DNA of 64,000 nt from Larkinella rosea (lineage in GTDB: Bacteria; Bacteroidota; Bacteroidia; Cytophagales; Spirosomataceae). The translations under genes were made by a program, and so were the position numbers. Numbering within the stretch: the stretch's first letter is position 1; the number at the start of each line of letters is the position of its first letter. The stretch is from positions 806,001 to 870,000 of the forward strand of contig NZ_RQJO01000008.1 of the NCBI RefSeq assembly GCF_003858635.1, in the 5' to 3' direction. The notes under the pieces are model-generated. The model ran no database searches. It saw only the letters and a list, made by a program, of their open reading frames with translations, and had not been told where the DNA came from. Below are positions 29,801-38,968 of the stretch, piece after piece.

Positions 29801-32800
29801 CAAACAACTGCCGTCATCCATCCATTTTACGGCCCCCAACCCGGCCATTGATTTCAGCAATAGTCCTTTCTTTGTGAATACCGAGTTTCGGGACTGGTCG
29901 TCGGTGCTGGGTCCGCGCCGGGCGGGCGTCAGTTCTTTCGGCGTTGGCGGCACGAACGTCCACGTTGTGCTGGAAGAATATGCGGAAGAAATACCGGTCG
30001 AAAAGCTGGAAAAACCGGTGGCTGCCCGAACCGCACAGTTACTGACGTGGTCGGCCAAATCCACCACCAGCCGTGAGCAGTATGGCGCTTTGCTGGCCGA
30101 TCACCTGCGCCAAAACCATCATCTGGATCTGGCGGATGTTGCTTTTACGCTGCACACGACCCGGGCGGCTTTTGCTCACCGGCGGTTTTTGGTGGCCGAC
30201 GCCGGCGAGGAGCTGACGGAAAAACTCCGGGCTACAGCAGCAGGCGAAACAAAATCGATCAGTGCGCGTCCGGGCGAAGTGGCTTTTATGTTTCCGGGAC
30301 AGGGCGCCCAATACCTCAACATGGGCCGCGAGCTGTACGAATCCGAGCCCGTTTACCAGCAGGCTATCGATGAATGTGCCGAGCTGTTGAATGCCTACCT
30401 GGAAACCGATATTCGCCGGATCATTTATCCGGACGAGGCAAACCGGAAAGCCGAAGAAAACCTGAAAAATACGCGGTTTACCCAGCCCGCTCTTTTTGTT
30501 ACCGAATACGCGCTGGCCAAACTCTGGATGAGCTGGGGCATTGAGCCCTCCCTGTTTTGCGGCCACAGCATCGGCGAATTTGTGGGCGCGCATCTGGCGG
30601 GCGTTTTCAGCCTGGCCGATGCCTTGAAACTAATTACCATCCGCGGACGGCTGGTGAGCGAAATGCCGCGCGGAAGCATGCTTTCGGTGCGGATGGAAGC
30701 CGAAAAAATCGGCGCACTCATGCCTGAACCCTTGTCGATTGCCGCCATTAACAGCCATAAATTGTGCGTGGTAGCAGGTCACGACGAAGACATTGCGGCT
30801 TTTGCCAGCGTGCTGGATAGTCAGGGAATCCCGAACCGGGTGCTGGAAACGAGCCACGCGTTTCACTCGGTCATGATGGAACCGGTAGTGGCAGACTTCA
30901 AAAAAGTGGTTGACGAAGTGGTGCTGAACCGGCCCCGGAAACGCATCCTTTCGACCGTTACCGGAACCTGGCTGACGGACGCTCAGGCGACGGATTCGGA
31001 CTACTGGGCGAAACACCTGCGGCTAACGGTCCGGTTTTCGGCGGCTCTGGAATCTATACTTAATCTAAATCAGCCGCTGTTAATCGAAGTGGGCCCCGGC
31101 AATGCCACCACGACGTTCGCGCGTCAACAGGCGGGTGCCCGGCCGGTGAACGTGGTGACGAGTCTGGACAAAAAAGGGGCGCAGACCGAATACACCTCCC
31201 TGCTGAAAGGCCTGGGGCAACTTTGGATCAATGGTCTGGAACCCGACTGGCAGGCGTTTCATGCCCACCAAAACCAGGTTAAACTGACTTTACCAACCTA
31301 TGCTTTTGACCGGAAACGCTATTGGGTCGATCCGGTTATTCCCGCGCTATCCGCGCAAACTTCCTATCCATCAACGATTCCGGTAGCGTCTCAGCTACAA
31401 GTTGACAATTTTGCTGACACCTCTCTATCTATTGTTCCCATGAGAAAAGAAGTATTAATCAACAAAGTGAAAGAAATGCTGGAGAATGCCTCCGGCGTGG
31501 AGATGGAAGACGTGACTGCGGATATGAGTTTTCTGGAAATGGGACTCGATTCGCTACTCCTGACGCAGGTATCGTTAACGTTAAAGAAAGAGTTCGGTTT
31601 GCCGATTACCTTCCGGCAGTTGAACGAAGAATACGCGACGATCGACGCCCTCGTCGACTACCTCGATCGTCACTTACCCGCTGAAGCCTATAAACCCCAA
31701 CCGGTTTCGCAACCTGTCTACCCACAACCAGCGCCAGCACCCCTACCCACGGCAGCCCCGGTTTCGGCTCCGGTCTTCCCGAATCCGATAAGCGTACAAG
31801 CGCACAGCGATTCCGTTCTGGACCTGATGGCCCGGCAACTGCAGATCATGGCACAGCAGATTGCGGTGATGCAGGGCGCACAGCTACAGCAACCTTCGTT
31901 GCCTCCCATTCCTTCAGCGGCCCCTCCGGCCAGTCAGAACGAAAAACCGGTCAATGGAAAACCGGTCGTTGCCAAAACCCCGGATCTGACACCCGAAGAA
32001 GAAATTGAAATTAAAAAACCGTTTGGCGCCAGCGCCCGCATCGAACGGCAGATTACGGAATTAAGCCCCAAACAAAAGACGTTTTTGCAACAACTCACCA
32101 GCCGGTATAACCAGAAAACCGTCGGGAGTAAGAATTATACGCAGGAACACCGGTCCTACATGGCCGATCCGCGGGTGGTTTCGGGCTTTAAACCGCTGAC
32201 CAAAGAACTGGTTTACTCAATCGTCATCAATAAATCGAAAGGAAGCCGGTTGTGGGATGTCGATGGCAACGAATACATCGACATGCTGAACGGTTTTGGC
32301 TCGAACATGTTCGGGTATCAGCCGGAATTTGTCAAAAAAGCGCTCTATAGTCAGATCGAAAACGGATTTGAAATCGGGCCGCAGCACGCCCTCGCGGGCG
32401 AGGTCAGCCGCCTGATCTGTGAGTTTACCAAGTTCGACCGGGCGGCTTTGTGCAGCACCGGTTCCGAAGCCGTGCTGGGCGCCATGCGGATTGCCCGCAC
32501 CGTTACGGGCCGTTCGCTGATTGTGGCGTTCACCGGTTCATACCACGGCATTGTGGATGAAGTGATTGTGCGGGGCAGCAAAAAACTGAAGTCGTATCCG
32601 GCTGCGCCGGGTATCATGCCGGAATCCGTCCAGAACATGCTGATTCTGGATTACGGTACGGACGAAAGTCTGAAAATCATCAAGGAACGGGCGCACGAAT
32701 TGGCGGCTGTTTTGGTCGAACCGGTACAAAGCCGACGCCCGGAGTTTGTCCCGATCGAGTTTCTGAAAGAAGTGCGCAAAATCACGGCAGCTGCGGGAAC

Positions 32801-33566
32801 GGCCCTGATTTTTGATGAAGTGATTACCGGTTTTCGGATGCACCCCGGCGGAACACAGGCGATGTTCGGAATCAAAGCCGATCTGGCGTCCTACGGGAAA
32901 GTGGTGGGCGGGGGTATTCCCATCGGGATTATTGCGGGCGATAAAGACTACATGGACGTGCTCGACGGCGGTTTCTGGCAATACGGCGATGCGTCGTTCC
33001 CCGAAAAAGGAGTGACGTATTTTGCCGGTACATTTGTCCGGCACCCGCTGGCACTGGCCACGGCCAAAGCGTCGCTGCTCCACCTGAAAGAAGTCGGCCC
33101 CGGTTTGCAGAAAGGACTCACCAGCAAGGCTGAACGCATTGCCCGGGAACTGAACGCCGAATTCGACCGCCATCAGATTCCGCTCTACGTGGCCCAGTTT
33201 GGCTCGCTCTGGAAAATCAAGCCGAAAGAAGAAATCCCGTACGGCGAACTCCTTTTTGTGTTGATGCGCGAAAAAGGCATTCACATCTGGGACGGTTTTC
33301 CGTGTTTCATTACCGAAGCCCATACCGACGCCGAAATCGATCTGGTGCTCAAGCGGTTTTTCGAATCCATTCAGGAACTGATCGAGGCCGATATTTTTAA
33401 ATCGAATCCGAGAGCGGTTTTGCCAAAAGAAAAAACCGAACGCCCTTACGCGTTCAATCAGCCGCCAACGCCCGGCGCCCGGCTGGGTCGCGATCAGGAC
33501 GGCAATCCGGCCTGGTTCATCGCCGACCCGGATCAGCCGGGGCATTATTTGCAGATTAAAATTTGA
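26871..33566 (+). CDS. Hybrid NRPS-PKS: A-PCP-KS-AT-ACP-aminotransferase
   Basis: 2231 residues. Adenylation domain at 14-515 (YTSGSTGRPKG near 168; NKYGPTE near 300; NGKIDKKALP near 498), with FDPATEQ giving the Asp expected for amino-acid binding. PCP with GGNSL, Ser about 556. Ketosynthase 612-1040 with Cys783 (QSACSTSL), His919 (EAHGTATP) and His958. Acyltransferase 1137-1430 with GHSIGEF, Ser1233, and HAFH 1329-1332, usually malonyl-CoA specific. ACP with Ser1561 (MGLDSLL). A Pro/Gln-rich linker 1605-1720. A class III PLP aminotransferase 1725-2165 with SYGKVVGGG, Lys2010. No condensation, ketoreductase or release domain. It should load a starter, extend once with malonate and turn the beta-ketone into an amine, as in MycA/McyE-type enzymes. 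The A-PCP part is markedly more AT-rich than the KS-AT part. Confidence 0.93.
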   Translation: METLNEPNMLLGAIQKTVIDLFAEQVSKAPDRIAVFFDKQGITYQELDEKSNQLARFLIKKGVRAETLVPICVNRSLEMIIGLLGILKAGGAYVPLDPEYPIDRINYSLADVAAEVILADNHSVQVLKEGNKNAVVIDLNTDWETIALESKESVQRVITSDNLAYVIYTSGSTGRPKGVLIEHRSLFNFIQNQSIEFAINEEEIILQTSNYAFDPATEQIFLALCNGAKLVLIRKESLFNPDEITRLITEQNITHLHATPSLLRYIPADKYSNLKRVVSAGEICPPDLASAWGTKVQFYNKYGPTEATISSIQYRYSSVGHPERAVPIGTPIANTEIYILDETGNKVAAETAGEIYIGGAGVARGYLNNPQLTAEKFIANPFGNTPGDRLYKTGDTAKWLADGTIEYIGRIDDQVKIRGHRIELSEIETVLGGHEAIDQCVVISQPDRNTGQRLVAYVVVNRAIDNAVIKAYLAGKLPEYMLPSLVVQIAAFPLTFNGKIDKKALPKPEGVRPVLSSLYIAPVSPIEQTIETIWAEILQVDKVGVEDNFFELGGNSLLAISAVTLLKKRFGYTLPITKLYQQPTIKALAVFLAAEKNRKAKQVKIKEATDTQDIAVIGMAGRFPGADSIDALWTILKTGQETTHFFTEEELDKSIPTGLRNDADYVKARGVIQKADEFDPLFFGINPRLAELMDPQHRIFLEIAWEALESAGYDPQKYDGPIGVFGGCRNNTYYYTNVLPNAELVERVGSFQVMTANDKDYIATRTAYALNLKGPAVTVQSACSTSLLAIAQAVDSIRNGQCEMALAGGAAIAQPINSGYLYQEGAMLSNDGHCRPFSADAQGTVFSDGAGIVLLKGLEAARRDGDTVFAVIKGVGVNNDGGGKGSFTAPNAEGQAGAIAMALQDAQVDPATLSYIEAHGTATPIGDPIEIEGLKMAFGELPFTQFCAIGSIKSNMGHLTTAAGVAGFIKTVLSLHHKQLPSSIHFTAPNPAIDFSNSPFFVNTEFRDWSSVLGPRRAGVSSFGVGGTNVHVVLEEYAEEIPVEKLEKPVAARTAQLLTWSAKSTTSREQYGALLADHLRQNHHLDLADVAFTLHTTRAAFAHRRFLVADAGEELTEKLRATAAGETKSISARPGEVAFMFPGQGAQYLNMGRELYESEPVYQQAIDECAELLNAYLETDIRRIIYPDEANRKAEENLKNTRFTQPALFVTEYALAKLWMSWGIEPSLFCGHSIGEFVGAHLAGVFSLADALKLITIRGRLVSEMPRGSMLSVRMEAEKIGALMPEPLSIAAINSHKLCVVAGHDEDIAAFASVLDSQGIPNRVLETSHAFHSVMMEPVVADFKKVVDEVVLNRPRKRILSTVTGTWLTDAQATDSDYWAKHLRLTVRFSAALESILNLNQPLLIEVGPGNATTTFARQQAGARPVNVVTSLDKKGAQTEYTSLLKGLGQLWINGLEPDWQAFHAHQNQVKLTLPTYAFDRKRYWVDPVIPALSAQTSYPSTIPVASQLQVDNFADTSLSIVPMRKEVLINKVKEMLENASGVEMEDVTADMSFLEMGLDSLLLTQVSLTLKKEFGLPITFRQLNEEYATIDALVDYLDRHLPAEAYKPQPVSQPVYPQPAPAPLPTAAPVSAPVFPNPISVQAHSDSVLDLMARQLQIMAQQIAVMQGAQLQQPSLPPIPSAAPPASQNEKPVNGKPVVAKTPDLTPEEEIEIKKPFGASARIERQITELSPKQKTFLQQLTSRYNQKTVGSKNYTQEHRSYMADPRVVSGFKPLTKELVYSIVINKSKGSRLWDVDGNEYIDMLNGFGSNMFGYQPEFVKKALYSQIENGFEIGPQHALAGEVSRLICEFTKFDRAALCSTGSEAVLGAMRIARTVTGRSLIVAFTGSYHGIVDEVIVRGSKKLKSYPAAPGIMPESVQNMLILDYGTDESLKIIKERAHELAAVLVEPVQSRRPEFVPIEFLKEVRKITAAAGTALIFDEVITGFRMHPGGTQAMFGIKADLASYGKVVGGGIPIGIIAGDKDYMDVLDGGFWQYGDASFPEKGVTYFAGTFVRHPLALATAKASLLHLKEVGPGLQKGLTSKAERIARELNAEFDRHQIPLYVAQFGSLWKIKPKEEIPYGELLFVLMREKGIHIWDGFPCFITEAHTDAEIDLVLKRFFESIQELIEADIFKSNPRAVLPKEKTERPYAFNQPPTPGARLGRDQDGNPAWFIADPDQPGHYLQIKI

Positions 33567-33595
33567 TTAAAATATAATTAATCTTAGTTACCTTT

Positions 33596-36500
33596 ATGTC
33601 TGTAACTATACCTACACCCAACGTGATGGCTGTGAGCTTTGATCCTTTTGCCGGTCCGGAAATCGTGCGCGTAGCCCCCGCAACCGAGCCGCAAAAGGAA
33701 ATCTGGACAGCGTGTTTATTGGGGGGCGACAACGCCACCCGCTCGTATAACCTATTGAACTCGTTGCTGTTTCAGGGACCTTTCGATCGGGAGGGTATGG
33801 AGCAGGCTATCCAGACGCTGGTTTGCCGGCACGAAGCCTTGCGGCTGGTGTTCAGCGCCAATGGCGAGCACCTCTGCATTTTCAGGGAATTGCCCATTGC
33901 GGTTGCCTATCAGGACATTTCGGAGAAAACCGCTGAACAGAAAGCGGAGCTCATCGACAGTTACCTGAACCAGGAAACGCGGCATGTTTTTGACTTATTG
34001 AACGGGCCTTTATTTCGGGCGGCTTTATTTAAATTAGCCGATCAGGAACACCGCCTGATTTTAACGACCCACCATAGTACGCGCGACGGCTGGTCGATGG
34101 GCGCGATGCTGCTCGATTTGAGTGCGATTTATACGGCTCAGGTACAGGGTGTTGCGGCTAATTTACCAGCTGCGCTATCGTATAGCCAGTACGCGGAGGA
34201 GCAACTCCGGTTTTCGAACAGTGACGAATACCGGCAAACCGAGGCATTCTGGGTGAACCAGTACAAAAATAACGTACCGGTTTTTGACCTGCCGACGGAT
34301 TTTCCGCGCCCGGCCCTGCGCACGTTCGCCAGCAAACGGCTCGATTATCCGCTGGACAGTGAATTTGTGCTGGCAGTTAAAAAAATGGGTTTGAAGGCCG
34401 GTTGCAGTTTTGTAACCACGCTCCTGGCCGCGTTTGAAGTACTGCTGCACCGCGTTACGGGGCACGAAGATATCACGGTGGGCCTGCCCACGGCCGGACA
34501 GTCCGTCACGGGAAACAACCGGCTGGTCGGGCATTGTGTGAACCTGTTGCCATTGCGAAGCCATCTCGATACGAAGCTGACGTTTACCGAGTTTTTGAAG
34601 GTATGTCGGCAAGCGGTTTTTGACGCCTACGATCACCAGCGGCTGACGTTCAGCAACCTGGTTCGGAAACTGAACATTCCGCGGGATCCGTCGCGGGTGC
34701 CGCTGGTTCCGGTGGTTTTTAATATTGATATGGGCATGAACGATGGCGTTCATTTTGCCGGATTGACCCACCAACTGATCAGCCATCCGAAAGAATACGA
34801 AAATTTTGAATTGTTTTTCAACGCCACCGGCTCCGAAAAAACGTTAACCATTGAATGGTCATATAATACGCAATTGTTTAAAGCTGAAACAATTGATCGG
34901 ATGATGACCGAGTTTACCAATCTCCTGAAAACCGTTGTAGCCTATCCATCCATCGTTATTAGCGAGATCAAATTTATGTCGGAAACAAGTCTATATGAAA
35001 AACTAACCCAATGGAATGACACCCAAGTCGACTACCCGTATCACACGCCCTTACATAAACTGATTGCCCAAACAGCCACTCAACATCCCACCAAAACCGC
35101 TTTACGATTTAATGGGGAGGAGATCAGCTACCGAACCCTCAACGAAACCGCTAATCAACTGGCTCATTATCTGATCGGGAAAGGAATTTCGGAGGGTGAC
35201 ATTGTCGGTATTGCGCTGGATCGTTCGCCGGACATGTTGATCACGTTGCTGGCGGTGTTGAAGGCCGGGGCGGCTTATTTGCCGCTTGATCCGGCGTATC
35301 CGCAGGAACGCGTGACGTTTATGCTGGCGGATTCTTCGGCCCGGATGCTCATTACCTCCCGGAAATACGCGGGCCGGCTGAAAAGTCAGGCGACGGAACT
35401 GCTGGTTGAGGATGCGCTGGCGGAGTCGAAAGTGAACGGAAAAGAAGATCCCGATACGATGGTTTCGGGCGATAACCTGGCGTATGTGCTTTACACTTCG
35501 GGCTCGACGGGCAAGCCGAAAGGCGTTCTGATCGAACACCACAACCTGGTCAACTTTCTGCACAGCATGCAGCAGGAACCGGGGATTAAATCAACGGATG
35601 TATTGCTGGCGGTGACGACGATCTCGTTCGACATCGCGGGTCTGGAATTGTATCTGCCGCTGATCAGCGGTGCGACGGTTTTGCTGGCCGATCCTGCCGT
35701 TACGCGCGACGGACGTTCGTTGCTCGATCTGATTAAAACCGAAAAAGTAAGCATCCTGCAGGCAACGCCCTCGACCTGGCGCATGTTGCTCGATGCCGGA
35801 TGGGAAAAACCATTGCCGCTGAAGGCCCTTTGTGGAGGAGAAGCGATTTCGAACGATCTGGCTGACAAACTGCTTACTAAGTGCGCGGAATTGTGGAATA
35901 TGTACGGCCCTACGGAAACCACCGTCTGGTCGACCGTCAAAAAGCTTCGCAAGGCCGAAATGATTACCATTGGCCGACCCATCAACAATACACAGGTCTA
36001 TATTCTGGACGAATTCCTGAAACCCGTGCCGGAGGGAACGGTGGGTGAAATTTACATCGCGGGCGACGGCGTGGCCCGGGGATATCTGAATCGGCCGGAA
36101 TTGACGGGTGAGCGGTTTTTGGAAAACACGTTCGCGGAGTCGGAAGGGGTCATGTATCGCACCGGCGACCTGGGTAAATTCCTTAAAACCGGCGAAATCC
36201 AGTGCCTGGGCCGCATCGACCAGCAGGTAAAGATTCGCGGACACCGCATCGAACTGGGCGAAATCGAAAACGTCATCACCGCCATTCCGGAGGTGAAAGA
36301 AACCGCCGTTATTGCGCACCCTGTTCGCTCGGGCGATCAGGTGCTGGTGGCCTACGTCGTGCCGGAGTCGATGGCTACGAACGATAAAGCCCCGAGCTGG
36401 CAGGAACGCTGGGACCTGATTTACAACATGGGGGTCAATCACGACAACGGCCAGAAATCGTCGGAGCAGGTGGTTGAACTCGCCATTGCGGAGCAGTTGA

Positions 36501-38839
36501 GCGGGAAAAAAGATGTGAAGGAAGAGATCGACGACTGGGTGCATCAGTCGATCAACCGGATCCGGGCCTTGGCCCCGAAACGGATTATGGAAGTGGGTTG
36601 CGGGGCCGGACAGTTGCTTTTTGAACTGGCACCCGACACCTCGCTGTACATCGGGACGGATTATTCCGCAACAGCTATCGACAACCTGCGGGAAAAACTG
36701 GCGTTGAACACCGCCAAGTGGAAGAACGTCAAAACCGCGGTGGCTCCCGCCGATGATTTCAGTACGGTGGCGCCCGCTTCGCTGGATATGGTACTGATTC
36801 ACAGTGTGGCCCAGTATTTTCCCGATGCGGCCTACCTGCTGCGCGTGATCGAGCTGGCGGTGAAAGCCGTGGCGCAGGGCGGCTGTATTTTTATCGGTGA
36901 TATGCAGGGCAAAGGAACCCTGCGGATGCACCACACCTTCGATCAGTTTCCGCGTTCGTCGGCGGAAAACACCATTGCCGATTTCAAAAAGATTGTCGAC
37001 CGGCGGATGTTCATCGAGGATGAATTCATGGCCGATCCGGCTTATTTTTACCTGTTGCCGCAACTCATTCCGGCCATTTCGGCGGTCGATGTGCAGCTGC
37101 GCGAAGGGAAATTCCTGAATGAAACGACCAAACACCACTACGATATCTGGCTCTACGTCGGCAATCCGCCCGAGGTAGCCACCGCCGATGCCGTTGTCGA
37201 TTGGACCGCGGATTATACCGCTGACAGGCTGGAAGAGCGTCTGTCGACGAATCCACGCGCGGTTTTGCAACTGCGGAATGTTTTCAACAGCCGCACTGCC
37301 GAGGATTACAGCCTGCTTCAGGTGATCGATCACCTGAACGACGATGCGTTGCTGGTGGATGCCAGACAAAAAATGGCCTCTTTCCCGGCCGGAATCAATC
37401 CGGCACTTTTGTGGGCGGCCGGTAAAAAACACCGGTTTACGACGCACGTACGCTGGTCGGGCGACGGTTCCGACAACTTGCTGGACGTGGTTTTCATTCC
37501 GTCGGAACTCGGAAAACGGATTCCAGGTCGGCCTGTAGGCATTGCTGCCGAACACGCTTCGCTCAACGATTTTGCCCGTAATCCTTTCAAACACAACCTG
37601 ATTGTACCTCAGGATCAGGTCAATGAATGGAAGCAGACGATGCGGAAGCAGTTGCCGGACTACATGGTTCCCAACAACTTTGTGGTGCTGGCCAAACTGC
37701 CGCTGACGCCTAACGGGAAAATCGACAAGAAGGCGCTGCCCGATCCGATGCTGGAAGCCAACGAAAACCGCACCGGTTTTATGGCTCCGCGCACGGACGT
37801 TGAAAAGCTGGTGGCCGATATCTGGATGGAATGTTTGCGGCTCGAAAAAATCAGCGTGCTCGATAATTTCTTCGAACTGGGCGGGCACTCCCTGATTGCG
37901 GTGCAGGTAATGACCCGGCTGGAGAAAAAAACCGGTAAACGGCTGCCGCTTTCGATGTTGTTCGAATACCCGACCATCGAAAAACTGGCGTCGACGCTGC
38001 ACATGAACGGCCGGTCGGTGACCTGGGATTCGCTGGTTCCGATCAAACCGCAGGGAACTAAAATTCCGCTGTATATCGTCCACGGTGCGGGTTTGCACGT
38101 CTTGTTGTTCAACACGCTGGCCATCAATATGGACGCCAACCAGCCGGTTTATGGCCTTCAGGCGAAGGGAATCAACAGCGACGATGAGCCGCTGGACAGC
38201 ATCGAAGCCATTGCGGCCTATTATATCGATGCGATCATGGCCAAAAATCCGGATGGGCCGTATGCCCTGGCCGGTTATTCGTTCGGGGGGATTATTGCCT
38301 ACGAAATGAGTAAACAATTGCGGGAACGCGGGAAGGAAGTAAAAATGCTGGCGATGTTCGATTCATACGCCGATCAGTCTAATTTTTACGATCCCTGGCT
38401 AAGCCGGTTGTGGAACGATTCGACCACGTTGTTGAAAGAGCGGCTGTACATCTTTACGCTGCTCAAAAAATACCCCGGCGAAACGGTTAGTACGAAAATT
38501 GAATCGCTCAAACGCAAAACGAATCAGTTATACCGCCGGATCCGATACAATGAAGATTACCTGAAGGTGTTTCATGGCAACTACTACAAGGTCAATGAAA
38601 CGAACATTATCGCAGCCCGTAAATACCGGCTCGTCCCGCAGGAAATCAAGATAACCCTATTCCGGGCGAAAAAACAGTTGGCTTATAAACGGGATTTTGA
38701 ATTTTTAGGCTGGAAACCATTCGCGTTAAAAGGCGTAACGATCCACGAAGTTCCGGGCGATCACGTCAATTTATTCACACCACCCAACGACAAGGAGTTT
38801 GCCCGTATTTTGCAAAAAGCGCTAGATAACTGCGCATAA
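33596..38839 (+). CDS. NRPS termination module: C-A(N-methyltransferase)-PCP-TE
   Basis: 1747 residues, 29 bases after the hybrid gene. Condensation domain 20-450 with the complete HHSTRDG motif (His160, Asp164). Adenylation domain from about 480 (YTSGSTGKPKG near 632; MYGPTETTVW; RGHRIELGEIE near 880). A SAM methyltransferase is inserted after that motif, about 935-1250 (IMEVGCGAGQLL), with AQYFPDAAYLL as in NRPS N-methyltransferases. The adenylation end NGKIDKKALP lies near 1373. PCP with GGHSL, Ser1432. Thioesterase 1485-1747 with GYSFGG, Ser1562, and PGDHVNLF supplying His. It should join the beta-amino acyl unit to an N-methyl amino acid and release the product. My manual ten-residue code is D-I-L-T-L-G-M-V-W-K, nearest to glycine codes I remember. 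Confidence 0.93.
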   Translation: MSVTIPTPNVMAVSFDPFAGPEIVRVAPATEPQKEIWTACLLGGDNATRSYNLLNSLLFQGPFDREGMEQAIQTLVCRHEALRLVFSANGEHLCIFRELPIAVAYQDISEKTAEQKAELIDSYLNQETRHVFDLLNGPLFRAALFKLADQEHRLILTTHHSTRDGWSMGAMLLDLSAIYTAQVQGVAANLPAALSYSQYAEEQLRFSNSDEYRQTEAFWVNQYKNNVPVFDLPTDFPRPALRTFASKRLDYPLDSEFVLAVKKMGLKAGCSFVTTLLAAFEVLLHRVTGHEDITVGLPTAGQSVTGNNRLVGHCVNLLPLRSHLDTKLTFTEFLKVCRQAVFDAYDHQRLTFSNLVRKLNIPRDPSRVPLVPVVFNIDMGMNDGVHFAGLTHQLISHPKEYENFELFFNATGSEKTLTIEWSYNTQLFKAETIDRMMTEFTNLLKTVVAYPSIVISEIKFMSETSLYEKLTQWNDTQVDYPYHTPLHKLIAQTATQHPTKTALRFNGEEISYRTLNETANQLAHYLIGKGISEGDIVGIALDRSPDMLITLLAVLKAGAAYLPLDPAYPQERVTFMLADSSARMLITSRKYAGRLKSQATELLVEDALAESKVNGKEDPDTMVSGDNLAYVLYTSGSTGKPKGVLIEHHNLVNFLHSMQQEPGIKSTDVLLAVTTISFDIAGLELYLPLISGATVLLADPAVTRDGRSLLDLIKTEKVSILQATPSTWRMLLDAGWEKPLPLKALCGGEAISNDLADKLLTKCAELWNMYGPTETTVWSTVKKLRKAEMITIGRPINNTQVYILDEFLKPVPEGTVGEIYIAGDGVARGYLNRPELTGERFLENTFAESEGVMYRTGDLGKFLKTGEIQCLGRIDQQVKIRGHRIELGEIENVITAIPEVKETAVIAHPVRSGDQVLVAYVVPESMATNDKAPSWQERWDLIYNMGVNHDNGQKSSEQVVELAIAEQLSGKKDVKEEIDDWVHQSINRIRALAPKRIMEVGCGAGQLLFELAPDTSLYIGTDYSATAIDNLREKLALNTAKWKNVKTAVAPADDFSTVAPASLDMVLIHSVAQYFPDAAYLLRVIELAVKAVAQGGCIFIGDMQGKGTLRMHHTFDQFPRSSAENTIADFKKIVDRRMFIEDEFMADPAYFYLLPQLIPAISAVDVQLREGKFLNETTKHHYDIWLYVGNPPEVATADAVVDWTADYTADRLEERLSTNPRAVLQLRNVFNSRTAEDYSLLQVIDHLNDDALLVDARQKMASFPAGINPALLWAAGKKHRFTTHVRWSGDGSDNLLDVVFIPSELGKRIPGRPVGIAAEHASLNDFARNPFKHNLIVPQDQVNEWKQTMRKQLPDYMVPNNFVVLAKLPLTPNGKIDKKALPDPMLEANENRTGFMAPRTDVEKLVADIWMECLRLEKISVLDNFFELGGHSLIAVQVMTRLEKKTGKRLPLSMLFEYPTIEKLASTLHMNGRSVTWDSLVPIKPQGTKIPLYIVHGAGLHVLLFNTLAINMDANQPVYGLQAKGINSDDEPLDSIEAIAAYYIDAIMAKNPDGPYALAGYSFGGIIAYEMSKQLRERGKEVKMLAMFDSYADQSNFYDPWLSRLWNDSTTLLKERLYIFTLLKKYPGETVSTKIESLKRKTNQLYRRIRYNEDYLKVFHGNYYKVNETNIIAARKYRLVPQEIKITLFRAKKQLAYKRDFEFLGWKPFALKGVTIHEVPGDHVNLFTPPNDKEFARILQKALDNCA

Positions 38840-38870
38840 ACCTGCTATTCTCCTGCTTGTCGTTTACTAG

Positions 38871-38909
38871 GTTTTAACGGCGTATTTCGTTGAGATACGT
38901 CGTTAAAAC
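38871..38909 (+). other. Long stem-loop between NRPS and oxygenase genes
   Basis: The arms G-TTTTAACGGCGTAT (38871-38885) and ATACGTCGTTAAAA-C (38895-38909) pair over 15 positions with a single G-T, around a nine-base loop. No T-tract follows, so it is not a classical terminator. It sits 60 bases before the next ATG and could be an RNA-processing or stability element, a partial terminator, or a protein-binding palindrome. Confidence 0.55.
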
Positions 38910-38968
38910 TCACCTTCCTGCGCTCTCCATACCAAAATTATAGTAGTTAACCCTAACTCTTTTCAATC

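Noticed and set aside
28776-29807. Minus-strand open frame opposite the ketosynthase
   Set aside because: Antisense shadow of a domain with intact catalytic residues.
31680-32000. Pro/Gln-rich tract in the hybrid gene as a possible tandem repeat array
   Set aside because: No regular period; it is a flexible linker between ACP and aminotransferase.
35591-38317. Very long minus-strand open frame (908 codons) opposite the NRPS gene
   Set aside because: Shadow of the GC-rich NRPS coding strand; translation is Arg/His/Gln-rich with no domains, while the plus strand has complete NRPS motifs.
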